This document shows positions 54,789-63,711 of a DNA stretch of 64,000 nucleotides, one piece after another (positions within the stretch are counted from its first letter, which is position 1; the number at the start of each line of letters is the position of its first letter). The DNA is taken from contig JAFZNE010000088.1 in assembly GCA_017553035.1 (NCBI GenBank), positions 24,061 to 88,060 of the forward strand. Direction: 5' to 3'. The translations under genes were made by a program, and so were the position numbers. The DNA comes from Lachnospiraceae bacterium (GTDB taxonomy: Bacteria; Bacillota; Clostridia; Lachnospirales; Lachnospiraceae). The notes under the pieces were generated by a model that saw only the letters and a list, made by a program, of their open reading frames with translations, made no database searches and was not told the origin of the DNA.

Positions 54789-55478
54789 TCAGGTTGCTTC
54801 ACATAAGAATCCCGCATAATCAAATTTGAACAGTTTGGCCGGTCTCCCGAACATATCAACTATTTTTCCTTCAGCCTGTCCGTTTACGATCTGTTCAGCC
54901 CCTTCGATCAGTTTTCCGATCAATTCCGGCTCTACAGGAAACGATCCGTGAGAGGGATAGATCGTATCGACCCGTTCTTTGTATGTAAGGAGCTTGTTCA
55001 TGCTCTTTATGTAGCTCTCAAAACTCCTGTATTTCCCAAACATGAAAATATTCCCGTTCTGCACGGAATCGCCCGATACAAGCGCCTTGTGGCTGATATC
55101 GAGTATCGCTACGCTCCCGGGTGTATGTCCCGGGATATCGATTATCTCAAGCTGCCTGTTTCCAAGATCTATGATATCGCCTTCCCTGATCGGAATTATC
55201 TCAGCAGTGCCTCCGGCTTCGCGGAAATTAGCCTCCTCATCGGGACTCATATAGCATTTATCAAATGCGCCGTTTCCTGATATATGATCACGGTCCGCAT
55301 GCGTATTAAGCATGGATAGCGGTTTTGATGTAACACTTCCGGCCAATTCGGCCGCATCAGGTGTATTCATACCGCTGTCGATCAAAAGAGATCTTTCATC
55401 TCCTTCAAACACAAAGAACCGGACCATTCCCTCCTCTATTCTCCATGTATTTTCGTTAATTCTGATTATTTCCGCCAT
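54789..55478 (-). CDS. Metallo-beta-lactamase-fold hydrolase
   Basis: 229 residues. The zinc motif is NTHADRDHISGNGAF, where Asp takes the place of the second His of HxHxDH. IPGHTPGSVAIL and VSGDSV follow in order. A cytosolic thioesterase or glyoxalase II-like function is possible; substrate unknown. Confidence 0.87.
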   Translation of the reverse strand: MAEIIRINENTWRIEEGMVRFFVFEGDERSLLIDSGMNTPDAAELAGSVTSKPLSMLNTHADRDHISGNGAFDKCYMSPDEEANFREAGGTAEIIPIREGDIIDLGNRQLEIIDIPGHTPGSVAILDISHKALVSGDSVQNGNIFMFGKYRSFESYIKSMNKLLTYKERVDTIYPSHGSFPVEPELIGKLIEGAEQIVNGQAEGKIVDMFGRPAKLFKFDYAGFLCEAT

Positions 55479-55517
55479 GACTTTACCCTCCCTGTTATTC
55501 CATTTTAAAAAGATTTT

Positions 55518-56099
55518 TCACTCACTCCTGCTCAAAAACCATGCAACAACATGATCTGCCTGTTCAAATTCACCGTTTTTGATCATCGCCTCTAATTGCG
55601 AAGGACTTATGATCCTCACATTCAGATATTCCGTATCATCAAGGGATTGTTCTGAAACCTTTCGGCAATTCTCTGCTCTGAAAAGATGCGCGTAATTGTC
55701 GGAGATCGTCGGGTTGGCAGGAATAGTAAGAAGATGCTTCCATTCGTCCGATACATATCCTGCTTCTTCAAGCAGTTCCCGTCGTGCTGCGGCCAATGCC
55801 GCCTCTTCCGTATCACCCTGCGATGACAATTCTGTCTTTTCTATACCTCCGGCCGGAAATTCGGTCGTTACTTTTTCAACGCCCTGCCTGAACTGCCTGA
55901 CGCAAATGTAATTGCCGTCCTGATCCGTTGCCACTATTACGACATAATCCCTCTTGGTATATGTGTAAAACGGTTCGTATACGCTTCCGTCCGGAAAGCG
56001 GTATGCGGATTTCTTAAAATCGATCCATTGATCCTTTATAATGTGCTCTGTACTGAGTTTTTCCCACGCAAGAGGATCTTTATTGCTGTTATTTGTCAT
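55518..56099 (-). CDS. Nudix hydrolase, ADP-ribose pyrophosphatase-like
   Basis: About 193 residues. The Nudix box ends in AARRELLEEAGYV; FPAGGIEKTE just before it and the strand order YVVIVATDQDGNYICVRQFR match NudF-type ADP-sugar pyrophosphatases. The ATG at 56099 is preferred over a GTG at 56108. Confidence 0.85.
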   Translation of the reverse strand: MTNNSNKDPLAWEKLSTEHIIKDQWIDFKKSAYRFPDGSVYEPFYTYTKRDYVVIVATDQDGNYICVRQFRQGVEKVTTEFPAGGIEKTELSSQGDTEEAALAAARRELLEEAGYVSDEWKHLLTIPANPTISDNYAHLFRAENCRKVSEQSLDDTEYLNVRIISPSQLEAMIKNGEFEQADHVVAWFLSRSE

Positions 56100-56124
56100 C
56101 TTATTCACTCTCTTTTTGCTTTAT

Positions 56125-57522
56125 TTACTCTTTTTTTCTTCCCGATTCGATCAGTTCCCTTTCAAAAGCCTCGGGATTCTTCAGATAATAGTCCTGATGG
56201 TAATCTTCGGCCTTATAAAATGATCTGAACGGAAGGATCGCTATCTTGACAGATTCTCCGCACTCATCCTCAAGCTCTTCCACTCTCTTTTGTGCAAGCT
56301 CTTTTTCCTTATCATCGGTATAAAAGATCGCAAGCGTGTATGAAAATCCCCTGTCAATGAACTGTCCCTCAGCGTCAAATGGATCAACGTTGGCAAAATA
56401 AATATCAAGTAATTTTTCATATGACACTTTTGCAGGGTCATATGTCAGCATTATGGTTTCCCTGTGTCCCGTTTTTTGGGCTTTAACATCCTCATACGTC
56501 GGATTTTCCTCATCTCCGCCGGAGTATCCGCATATCACATTCTGTACTCCGTACATCTTATAAACAGGCGTAACACACCAGAAACATCCGCCCGCGAAAT
56601 AGGCGTTCTTCATTTTCTTATTACTTTCCTGCGTTTCCGACAGCTCCTTCGCAACCTCTTCCATGCCCATCTTTATCGTCAGGTCACCGTAGCTTTTATC
56701 ATACTGAGCAGGGGATATAGCCCCGTTGGAAAGGAATTTATCAAGCGTATCTTTCTGTTGAAGAAATAGTTCCAGTTTTCTGTCGCTTTTCTGTACAAAT
56801 CCAAGCCCGGGATATACCTTCAGTTCAAGATCCGCAGCTTTTGTTTTCTTAAGGCACATTCTTACATTGGTCATATCACTGAAATCCACAAACTTTTCCG
56901 CATGTTCGGGCTCCTTGCCGCTTGATATCTGCCTTGCAAGCAGTCTTGATCTCAACATTTCCGGATCAGCCGTGATCGATATGGTATAATCTGCATTATC
57001 AGCCAGTTCGTTCCATCCATCCTCATCCAGCAGCAGATAATTCCCTTCGAGAATGATGATGTCTCCGTCAACATTGATCGCGTCCTCAACAGGATTATGA
57101 AGGAGCCTGTCGTACCGGGGCCATCCGCATACTTTTCCTGCCGCAACTTCAGCGATCTTCTCCTTCAGTCTGTCAAGATCAAATGTAGCAGGTGCTCCTT
57201 TTATATCCACCATACAGACTTCACGATCACCGACAGTCGTTGTATGCGAAACAAGATATTCCTGCCGTCTGTGGAAGCCATCCATACCGATCGCCTGTAC
57301 TTTTTCACCGGGGATCACGTCTTTTGCCAACAATTCAAGGAAACCGGACAATGTACTCTTTCCCGCCCCGGGAGGTGCTGCGAGCATGACAAGGATGCGC
57401 CTGTTCTTCTGAGATTGCATTTCCGACAGATGTTTCAGAAGAGGGATGAAAATATCCCTTACAGATATATCGTTGAAATCGGCATCTACATCAATTCCGT
57501 TTATGTTTGTGTGGTATTTCAT
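56125..57522 (-). CDS. Fusion of a P-loop nucleoside/pantothenate-type kinase with methionine sulfoxide reductase A
   Basis: 465 residues. Residues 1-245 form a PRK/PanK-like kinase: Walker A LAAPPGAGKSTLSGF (~47-61), AIGMDGFHRR, PRYDRLLHNPV and IILEGNYLLL. A helical segment (~250-290, LDKFLSNGAISPAQYDKS) links to MsrA (~304-465) with the active-site motif GGCFWCV (Cys313, second Cys316), GYSGG, and YHQDYY near the end. MsrA reduces methionine S-sulfoxide in proteins. A weak SD (AGGAAAG) lies before Met304, so a free MsrA could also be made. The kinase substrate is unknown. Confidence 0.85.
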   Translation of the reverse strand: MKYHTNINGIDVDADFNDISVRDIFIPLLKHLSEMQSQKNRRILVMLAAPPGAGKSTLSGFLELLAKDVIPGEKVQAIGMDGFHRRQEYLVSHTTTVGDREVCMVDIKGAPATFDLDRLKEKIAEVAAGKVCGWPRYDRLLHNPVEDAINVDGDIIILEGNYLLLDEDGWNELADNADYTISITADPEMLRSRLLARQISSGKEPEHAEKFVDFSDMTNVRMCLKKTKAADLELKVYPGLGFVQKSDRKLELFLQQKDTLDKFLSNGAISPAQYDKSYGDLTIKMGMEEVAKELSETQESNKKMKNAYFAGGCFWCVTPVYKMYGVQNVICGYSGGDEENPTYEDVKAQKTGHRETIMLTYDPAKVSYEKLLDIYFANVDPFDAEGQFIDRGFSYTLAIFYTDDKEKELAQKRVEELEDECGESVKIAILPFRSFYKAEDYHQDYYLKNPEAFERELIESGRKKE

Positions 57523-57525
57523 AAC

Positions 57526-58224
57526 TCAGATCCTTTTCAGATAAAACAGCCTTCGCCTCTCATCCGGCTCGCCCTGCCAGGCAAAATGCTCCAGCCGTTC
57601 AACTGTAAAGTATTTACCGAATATCTCCGACCATTCTTCGTCGGAGCGGCTGACCATACGCAGTACACCATCAACATACAGGCGATTGCCGTCCTTTAGT
57701 TCTATTCCTTTTTCCTTCGCCATCTCAGGAGAAATGTAATAATTCATGCCAATTATCACACTTGCCTCCCCGGTCACAATGCGGGCTGCCTCACGCAATA
57801 TCTCCTCTGCTACTCCGTCAGGTATTACATCGATCACGTTCGAACAGATAAAACCATCATACGTGTCGTCAGGCGTTTCTTTCAACCGGTTTATATCTGC
57901 ACAGAATATGTTCATATGGTCTTTTGCGCCAAATACATCCGCATATATCTGTGCTGTTTCAACAGCGCTCGGAGCGGGATCGACTGCAGTTACATCACCG
58001 CATCCGCTTTTGGCGGCAATTATCCCGGCCCATCCGTCGCCGCATCCATAGTCCAGCACCTTTTTGCGGTTGCCCAATGAAGCCGCCGCCATAAAGAGCT
58101 TTTCCGAAGGAGCGAGCTCTTTCCAGTCATCCACGCCGTACTCATATACTTCCTTTTTATCTTCATCGGACAGCTTTAATGCTTTGTCCCAAAAATCAAT
58201 TATTTTATCATTGTCATTTATCAT
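57526..58224 (-). CDS. Class I SAM-dependent methyltransferase
   Basis: About 232 residues. Motif I is VLDYGCGDGWAGII, with TAVDPAPSAV, and FICSNVIDVIPDG as motif IV. Target unknown. The ATG at 58224 is chosen because homologues usually start close to the fold; the frame runs to 58290 without a better SD. It is immediately upstream of the kinase-MsrA gene (4 bp). Confidence 0.85.
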   Translation of the reverse strand: MINDNDKIIDFWDKALKLSDEDKKEVYEYGVDDWKELAPSEKLFMAAASLGNRKKVLDYGCGDGWAGIIAAKSGCGDVTAVDPAPSAVETAQIYADVFGAKDHMNIFCADINRLKETPDDTYDGFICSNVIDVIPDGVAEEILREAARIVTGEASVIIGMNYYISPEMAKEKGIELKDGNRLYVDGVLRMVSRSDEEWSEIFGKYFTVERLEHFAWQGEPDERRRLFYLKRI

Positions 58225-58293
58225 TTTTATTTTCTTTGCTCCAATATATTCGAAAGTACCGGTGTAACAATTTACTGAGACATTTACCATATT

Positions 58294-58962
58294 TTATATA
58301 ATCCCAAGCGGGATCAAAACGATCAACAATACCGCAACCAGCGCCCATTCTCCGATCAGAAACCGTTTTCTGTTCGCGGGTTTCATATCGGGAACATAGT
58401 TACTTGCCAGGAAGAAAGGAACATATGTGGTAATAAATACCGGGAGCACACCCCACCATTTGTATACCCATATAAATGAATTATTGCTCGTCGCGGCAAG
58501 GAAAGACTCAAACAAGGCAAACAGAAGTGCCATTTCCAGTGCGCCGACCAGCTTGCAGCTGATACCTTTTCGTCCGTTCTTTGCAAAATATCTCTTGCTG
58601 CGATCCTGCGGAAGCATTTTGAAAGAAATGATCCCCGCAAGTGAGAACATCATCGAAAGCTCCCAGCAGACACCGATCAGCAGTATAAATGTAGTCGATC
58701 CGTTGGATACCGACCATAACGGATATCCTGAAATGTGCCCGATCACCGCATTGGCGATCTCATACAGCCAATGCACCCCATAAAGAGCCAGACCGGCATA
58801 GATCACTTCATAGTTCTTTTTGTGTATTTCCGACCAGTATACATAGAATACCACCGCCAGGATAAAGATGAATGTCCAGTTGAAATTGGCCGTACTCCGC
58901 ACCTCGATCGCCTTAACAAGCTCCATGGCTTCATTTGAACCATCGCCCCAAAACTTAAACAT
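58294..58962 (-). CDS. Unknown multi-span membrane protein
   Basis: 222 residues with about six transmembrane helices, starting near residue 27 (FNWTFIFILAVVFYVYW). Conserved-looking polar or aromatic pairs are in YGVHWLYEIANAVIGH and WKWWGVLP-like regions. GGAGG precedes the ATG. I do not recognise the family. Confidence 0.75.
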   Translation of the reverse strand: MFKFWGDGSNEAMELVKAIEVRSTANFNWTFIFILAVVFYVYWSEIHKKNYEVIYAGLALYGVHWLYEIANAVIGHISGYPLWSVSNGSTTFILLIGVCWELSMMFSLAGIISFKMLPQDRSKRYFAKNGRKGISCKLVGALEMALLFALFESFLAATSNNSFIWVYKWWGVLPVFITTYVPFFLASNYVPDMKPANRKRFLIGEWALVAVLLIVLIPLGII

Positions 58963-58987
58963 ACCTGTCCTCCTTTAACAATGTAGT

Positions 58988-61645
58988 TTACCATCTCTCA
59001 TTGCACTGGTATTTCTGCAGGAATTTCAGCAAGGAGACTTCCAGATACTTTCCTTTATACTCCGTAAACTCCATGCCCAGTGCGTCGAGCCCCCTGCTGT
59101 CGATTGCCTCGTATGCATAACCGTCGCCGTCATCATGAGGATATCTGTTGACGAACAATACCATATAATCGTTGCTGTACCAGCTGTGCCCATATTTTTC
59201 ACATTGTTTGAAAAAGTCGGCATAATATTTTTTCATGGACTCCAATGTGGTGCCCAGATTAAAATACGCTGTCTCAAACCTTATGGCTGTTTCGGGAAAA
59301 TAGTCCGCATACTCTTTAAAAAACTCTGCAATGCTTTCCGAATCCGATCTTTCGGCTATCGTATCTGAAGTAAATGAAATGTCCTTGTTAATGGTGATAT
59401 GGTAGCCGCTCTTGCCGTCATAAACATTGGGAGACAGCAGGACCGTCGAAGTCGGACGCATATAAGGATAGCTTTCCGCGGAATTGCCATAGTAATAGTC
59501 ATACTGCGAAGGGTAATATAGTTTCTCCACAGCATACTTTTCAGGAAGAACGATCTTGATCCCGCACAGCTCCAGATACCCGGTTGCCGAAAGTGAGATC
59601 TTATCCGTATCCTTATTCAGATCCAAACTGATCTTTTTCTCGCTTTCCGCGTATGGATAATGCTGTGAAAGGTAGTCCTTTGTCAGTTCATAGTTCTTCT
59701 CCCGGAGGCTTTCCCTGTACAGTTCATTTCTGTCGGCTGTTATGTTTATCTGCGTATCATCGCCGCTGTATCGCAGATAAACCTCAACCTCGGTCCCGGC
59801 CGGAAGGAATCCGCCGATCTCCATTGCCGGATAATCATCGCCTAACTGTAATGCGGTAGCGTAAATATAATTCGGATAGCCCTGCTTATACATTCCCTGC
59901 GCGTAAAAATCAATATCCTTACCATCGCCGTAAAAAGGCATCTCCTGATATACATATGTCCATTCGCAGAAATTTGACATCATCATAACATTATCAAACT
60001 TCGCGCTGATGTTCTTATAAAATTCATCGGCATGATCATCTGTTACCATATTGGATATCCGGTTTGTGGGTGTAGGTTCAAAAATTATAAACCTGTCCGG
60101 ATCCTGTTTTCTGATACTCTCCATTATTGCCCCGGTGGCTTTCTGTGCATCTTTCCAGGTGTATTCAGGCGCACCGGCACCGGTTGAAAGATCCGGATTC
60201 ATGGTTTCCCAAAGTGGAGTAAACGACAGATACCGGCTCGGAATGTCCTTATACCTCTCCGCAAGTATCTCCCAGACCTTCTGAGCCTGTTTCAGATGCT
60301 TGTCATTTACGAACATATCAAATGAACCGGTACGGGTAACCTGGTCGACATATTCATAATATCTGCCCGGCAGGCTCTCAAACCCGATATTAAGATGCAG
60401 ATCATATCTTATGGCATCAGCGACCATCTGGTCGAGCTGCTTCAACTTGGTAAGGTCAACCTTTGAGACATCTTTATCAAAGAAATATTCATATCTCAGC
60501 ATCAATCGCAGGCTGTTAAATCCCCATTCGGAAATGATGCGTGCGTCGTCCCATGCTGCCGGAAAAACCGAAAGATCGCCGGTATTGGTGATAACCACAC
60601 CCGTAAGCCGCGGCATATCGGTCGAAGAAGTTTTATCCTGCGAATTTGCCTTTTTCAGAAGCTTATCGGACAGTATCATGCTGTCCGGCTGCACAGCCTT
60701 TGCATTGGTCACCTTCACGACCTTTGAGGTATTTACTATACTGCTGCTGTCATACAGCCTGGTTATCATGGCAATGGCTTGCTCCCAGGTAAATTCCTCC
60801 TTCAGGTGGAAATGATTCTCCTTATAGTCGAACGGGATCATCTGCTTGCCCGAATAATCCGAGCCGTGCCAGAAAAGCCAGATATATGCCGCGGTACGAT
60901 CATTATCCCAGTACTGGTCTATATGCCCCGGCAGTTTAACCCGGTCTCCATAGAAGTTGGGGAACAGCTTCGCAAATGCAAAGGGTCTGTCATCCCAGAA
61001 CGCATCATTACCTTCTTTGCTCAGATTTATAAGTTCACTGTCAAAATCAACATTGCCTATTTCTTCGGCACCGATAGCCCATGCCGCATAATAAGCCATG
61101 CCGACAGCCTCACCTGCCAGAAGCTTTTTCTTGTGATCGGTCACGTTTTTCTTGAAATAGGAGACCTTCTTTTTATTGACCTTTGTGATCAGATCGATCA
61201 GGAGCTTCCGAAATTCTGTGGATGTAATGGTCTTCTCTCTGTTGGCCTTGTATTTCTCCGGTACCAGTCCCAGATCAAAAGCGCGGACATAGTCACTTTC
61301 GCCATAAGGCATGTCGGTCCAGAAATACGCCGCATTCAACACCATGTCGCATTCATAATTGATGTCGGCTTTTCTGGCAACTGCATCCAGAAGAACCTTT
61401 CCGCTCTTCTTCCCTGCCGGCTTTGCTATATTCAGGATCTTTTTAACATCCTTAACCTTCACATACCAGTCATTACCCTTCTTTTCAGCCTTACAGTCAG
61501 AAAAGACACCATCCACCACTATGCGGATCGTTTTGGTTTTAGAAGCCGCTCCGGCACCGATAGAGGGAATACAACCCATGATGATACTCAGGATCAGAAT
61601 TGAAGATAAAATGCGAATAACCGCGTTTCGTGATCTTTTATCCAT
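58988..61645 (-). CDS. Secreted surface protein with SLH-like repeats and a glycosidase-like barrel
   Basis: 885 residues from the ATG at 61645 (GGAGG upstream); the longer frame to 61714 is spurious. A Sec signal (~10-35) is followed by a ~60-residue beta domain, then a region resembling S-layer homology repeats (YVRAFDLGLVPEKYKANREK; FTWEQAIAMITRLYDSSS). Residues ~370-610 look like a GH5-type TIM barrel (WGFNSLRLMLRYEYFFD; LWETMNPDLS; RFIIFEPTPT), but the canonical NEP triplet is not present, so activity is uncertain. A beta-rich C-terminal part follows. Probably a cell-wall-attached polysaccharide-active or binding protein. Confidence 0.7.
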   Translation of the reverse strand: MDKRSRNAVIRILSSILILSIIMGCIPSIGAGAASKTKTIRIVVDGVFSDCKAEKKGNDWYVKVKDVKKILNIAKPAGKKSGKVLLDAVARKADINYECDMVLNAAYFWTDMPYGESDYVRAFDLGLVPEKYKANREKTITSTEFRKLLIDLITKVNKKKVSYFKKNVTDHKKKLLAGEAVGMAYYAAWAIGAEEIGNVDFDSELINLSKEGNDAFWDDRPFAFAKLFPNFYGDRVKLPGHIDQYWDNDRTAAYIWLFWHGSDYSGKQMIPFDYKENHFHLKEEFTWEQAIAMITRLYDSSSIVNTSKVVKVTNAKAVQPDSMILSDKLLKKANSQDKTSSTDMPRLTGVVITNTGDLSVFPAAWDDARIISEWGFNSLRLMLRYEYFFDKDVSKVDLTKLKQLDQMVADAIRYDLHLNIGFESLPGRYYEYVDQVTRTGSFDMFVNDKHLKQAQKVWEILAERYKDIPSRYLSFTPLWETMNPDLSTGAGAPEYTWKDAQKATGAIMESIRKQDPDRFIIFEPTPTNRISNMVTDDHADEFYKNISAKFDNVMMMSNFCEWTYVYQEMPFYGDGKDIDFYAQGMYKQGYPNYIYATALQLGDDYPAMEIGGFLPAGTEVEVYLRYSGDDTQINITADRNELYRESLREKNYELTKDYLSQHYPYAESEKKISLDLNKDTDKISLSATGYLELCGIKIVLPEKYAVEKLYYPSQYDYYYGNSAESYPYMRPTSTVLLSPNVYDGKSGYHITINKDISFTSDTIAERSDSESIAEFFKEYADYFPETAIRFETAYFNLGTTLESMKKYYADFFKQCEKYGHSWYSNDYMVLFVNRYPHDDGDGYAYEAIDSRGLDALGMEFTEYKGKYLEVSLLKFLQKYQCNERW

Positions 61646-61712
61646 GACTATCTTTCCTCCATCATTTACAGATTTTCCCTGTTGTTTTTGCCAATTATCC
61701 CGAGCTTGCGTC

Positions 61713-61768
61713 AAAAAACTACCCTTACTATTATAGCATAAAATCCATAATAATAAGAGTAGTTTTTT
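61713..61768. terminator. Bidirectional hairpin terminator
   Basis: Near-perfect arms (61713-61735 and 61746-61768) start with AAAAAACTAC and end with GTAGTTTTTT, so a T-run follows on both strands. It lies between the lipoprotein gene (stop at 61793) and the surface-protein gene, separating the two transcripts. Confidence 0.8.
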
Positions 61769-61792
61769 ATTTCTATCTGTTACACTCGCGGC

Positions 61793-63694
61793 TTATTCGA
61801 CATAATCAAAGGAAGTATACTGCTGCCTGTAATGGAGGTCATTCTCGCCGTATGTCTCAATATACTGCTTATAATAACAGTCGCTGAGTTTCCATTCATA
61901 TGCCGTTGTCCCGTTCCAGTATGTCGATTCGTTTGCCGAAGTTCCGTAAGTTGACATTGCCTCGTAGAACATGTTTCCCGGGTTCTCATCCGCAGCGTCG
62001 CGGTATACGCAGACAAAGCGCCCGTACTGGAACATACACGCATATGTCTCATTATCTTCATTTACATATACCACTTCAAGGTCATGTCCCCACCAGGGCC
62101 ATGCCTCAGGCTGCATAAGATCGTTCCTGCCGACCCTTTCCTTAAACGCATCATAGGTAAGGCCGAACATGCTCCTGTCGATTTCGAAGAACCCGCTTCC
62201 ATCTACGGTGAAGCATTTTGTTTGCACCGAAGTATCATCATCGGTGTTATCATTTTCATATGAGTAATCTCCGTCTTGCGCTCTTTTTTCAATCTCGAAA
62301 TACATAAGTCCCTGATTATCAATTTCACGACCATAATCCATGTCATTGATTGCCCGTTTTTCAGCAGCCTCCCACATATCCTGCTCAAGTGTTGTAACAT
62401 AGTTTCCTTCATCATCAAACAACGGATAATAATCGTCATCGAGGCGGATAAATGTCCCATGTTTTGAAGAAGGCGTATCCGGAAGAGACCTGAATGTCCA
62501 GTCGCTGAATAGCTCAATGCCGTTATCAGTGATCACATTTTTATCATAATCCCAATAGTACCATTTGCCGACCACGCTCTCAGGTGCGGAATCGCTGTCG
62601 ACCGAACGCTTTTTGAACTTTATCCCTTTAATATACAGATACCCGTCACCCGGGAATTCAACCGATATTGTCTGATGGGAATTGGCCTCATGACCGATGT
62701 ATTTGCCCTTTCCCTCTCCACTGTCCTCGATCCATCCTATTTCCATCGCGGCAGCATTTATTGTCTCTTGAAAATTGCCCGTTTCCAGAAACTGGTAAAA
62801 ATATGTTTCCGAAGCACCTTCGACTTTATACCATTTTCCCGCAAGTTCCCTATAAGGAAATTTTTCGATATAATATTTTTCCAGATCGTCACAATATTTC
62901 GAGTCCGCTTCCCTATAGAATTCAATTGTTTCGTCCGCTCGCGATTTGAGCAATACAGATCCGTCAAGTTTAAGTTTAGTCCTGCCATCAGCGGGATCAA
63001 TCCAGGACCAGGCCTCATAAAACCTGCCAAACCTGTTTTCTGTCAGGCAGAAGGAATTGTTCACGGCCTCATACCGGCCGCCTACGGTTTCTTCCCCGAA
63101 GAACTGCCAGGTTCCGTTACCGTATATTTCCAGATAGTATCCGTTTAGCCATCCGTCTTCGTACCAGCGGCCAACCAACTGATCCCCAAGGTAGTACTTT
63201 TCGAACAATGTCGGATCGATATCGGTAAAATTCCCAGTCAGATCAACCGTAAATCTGGGCTTATAATTTGCTCTTGCTTTTTTAAGATCAGCACTGCTCA
63301 AAGGTCCGTTGCCTGATGCATAGCCGGTGTTATTGTTTCCGGTGTTATTGCCGGTATTACCGTTGTTGTCAGTGTTATTGCCGGTATTATTATTGCTGAT
63401 GCCATTGTTTCCGCCATCGCCGTTACTATCGTAACCTGCATTCCCGTTGTTTCCGGTATTTCCGTTACTGTCAGAACGGGAGTTACTGTCGGAACCTACA
63501 ACGTTGCCGGTTCCGGATTTTCCGTTACTGCCGGAGCCGACACTACCGCCGTTTCCCGGCCCGTTATCTGCTCCGCTGTTAACCGCCGGCTCGGGTTCCG
63601 ATGAAGATGAACATGCAGAAAACAAAACAAGCGCTACAATGATCAAAATAACCATAATAGTTTTATTTCTCGTCATAACACTGTTGTATATCAT
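61793..63694 (-). CDS. Secreted lipoprotein with Asn/Gly-rich linker
   Basis: 633 residues. The signal ends in an LFSAC lipobox, so it is membrane anchored. Residues ~35-130 are a repetitive Gly/Asn/Ser/Asp linker (NTGNNTGNNNTGYASGNG). The rest has repeated beta-rich segments, such as GRWYEDGWLNGYYLEIYGNG, LAGKWYKVEGASETYFYQFL and VGKWYYWDYDKNVI, suggesting three related lipocalin-like or beta-sandwich repeats. Function is not known. GAGGAG precedes the ATG at 63694; ATG 63676 is also possible. Confidence 0.78.
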   Translation of the reverse strand: MIYNSVMTRNKTIMVILIIVALVLFSACSSSSEPEPAVNSGADNGPGNGGSVGSGSNGKSGTGNVVGSDSNSRSDSNGNTGNNGNAGYDSNGDGGNNGISNNNTGNNTDNNGNTGNNTGNNNTGYASGNGPLSSADLKKARANYKPRFTVDLTGNFTDIDPTLFEKYYLGDQLVGRWYEDGWLNGYYLEIYGNGTWQFFGEETVGGRYEAVNNSFCLTENRFGRFYEAWSWIDPADGRTKLKLDGSVLLKSRADETIEFYREADSKYCDDLEKYYIEKFPYRELAGKWYKVEGASETYFYQFLETGNFQETINAAAMEIGWIEDSGEGKGKYIGHEANSHQTISVEFPGDGYLYIKGIKFKKRSVDSDSAPESVVGKWYYWDYDKNVITDNGIELFSDWTFRSLPDTPSSKHGTFIRLDDDYYPLFDDEGNYVTTLEQDMWEAAEKRAINDMDYGREIDNQGLMYFEIEKRAQDGDYSYENDNTDDDTSVQTKCFTVDGSGFFEIDRSMFGLTYDAFKERVGRNDLMQPEAWPWWGHDLEVVYVNEDNETYACMFQYGRFVCVYRDAADENPGNMFYEAMSTYGTSANESTYWNGTTAYEWKLSDCYYKQYIETYGENDLHYRQQYTSFDYVE

Positions 63695-63711
63695 AATAAT
63701 CTCCTCCTCTG

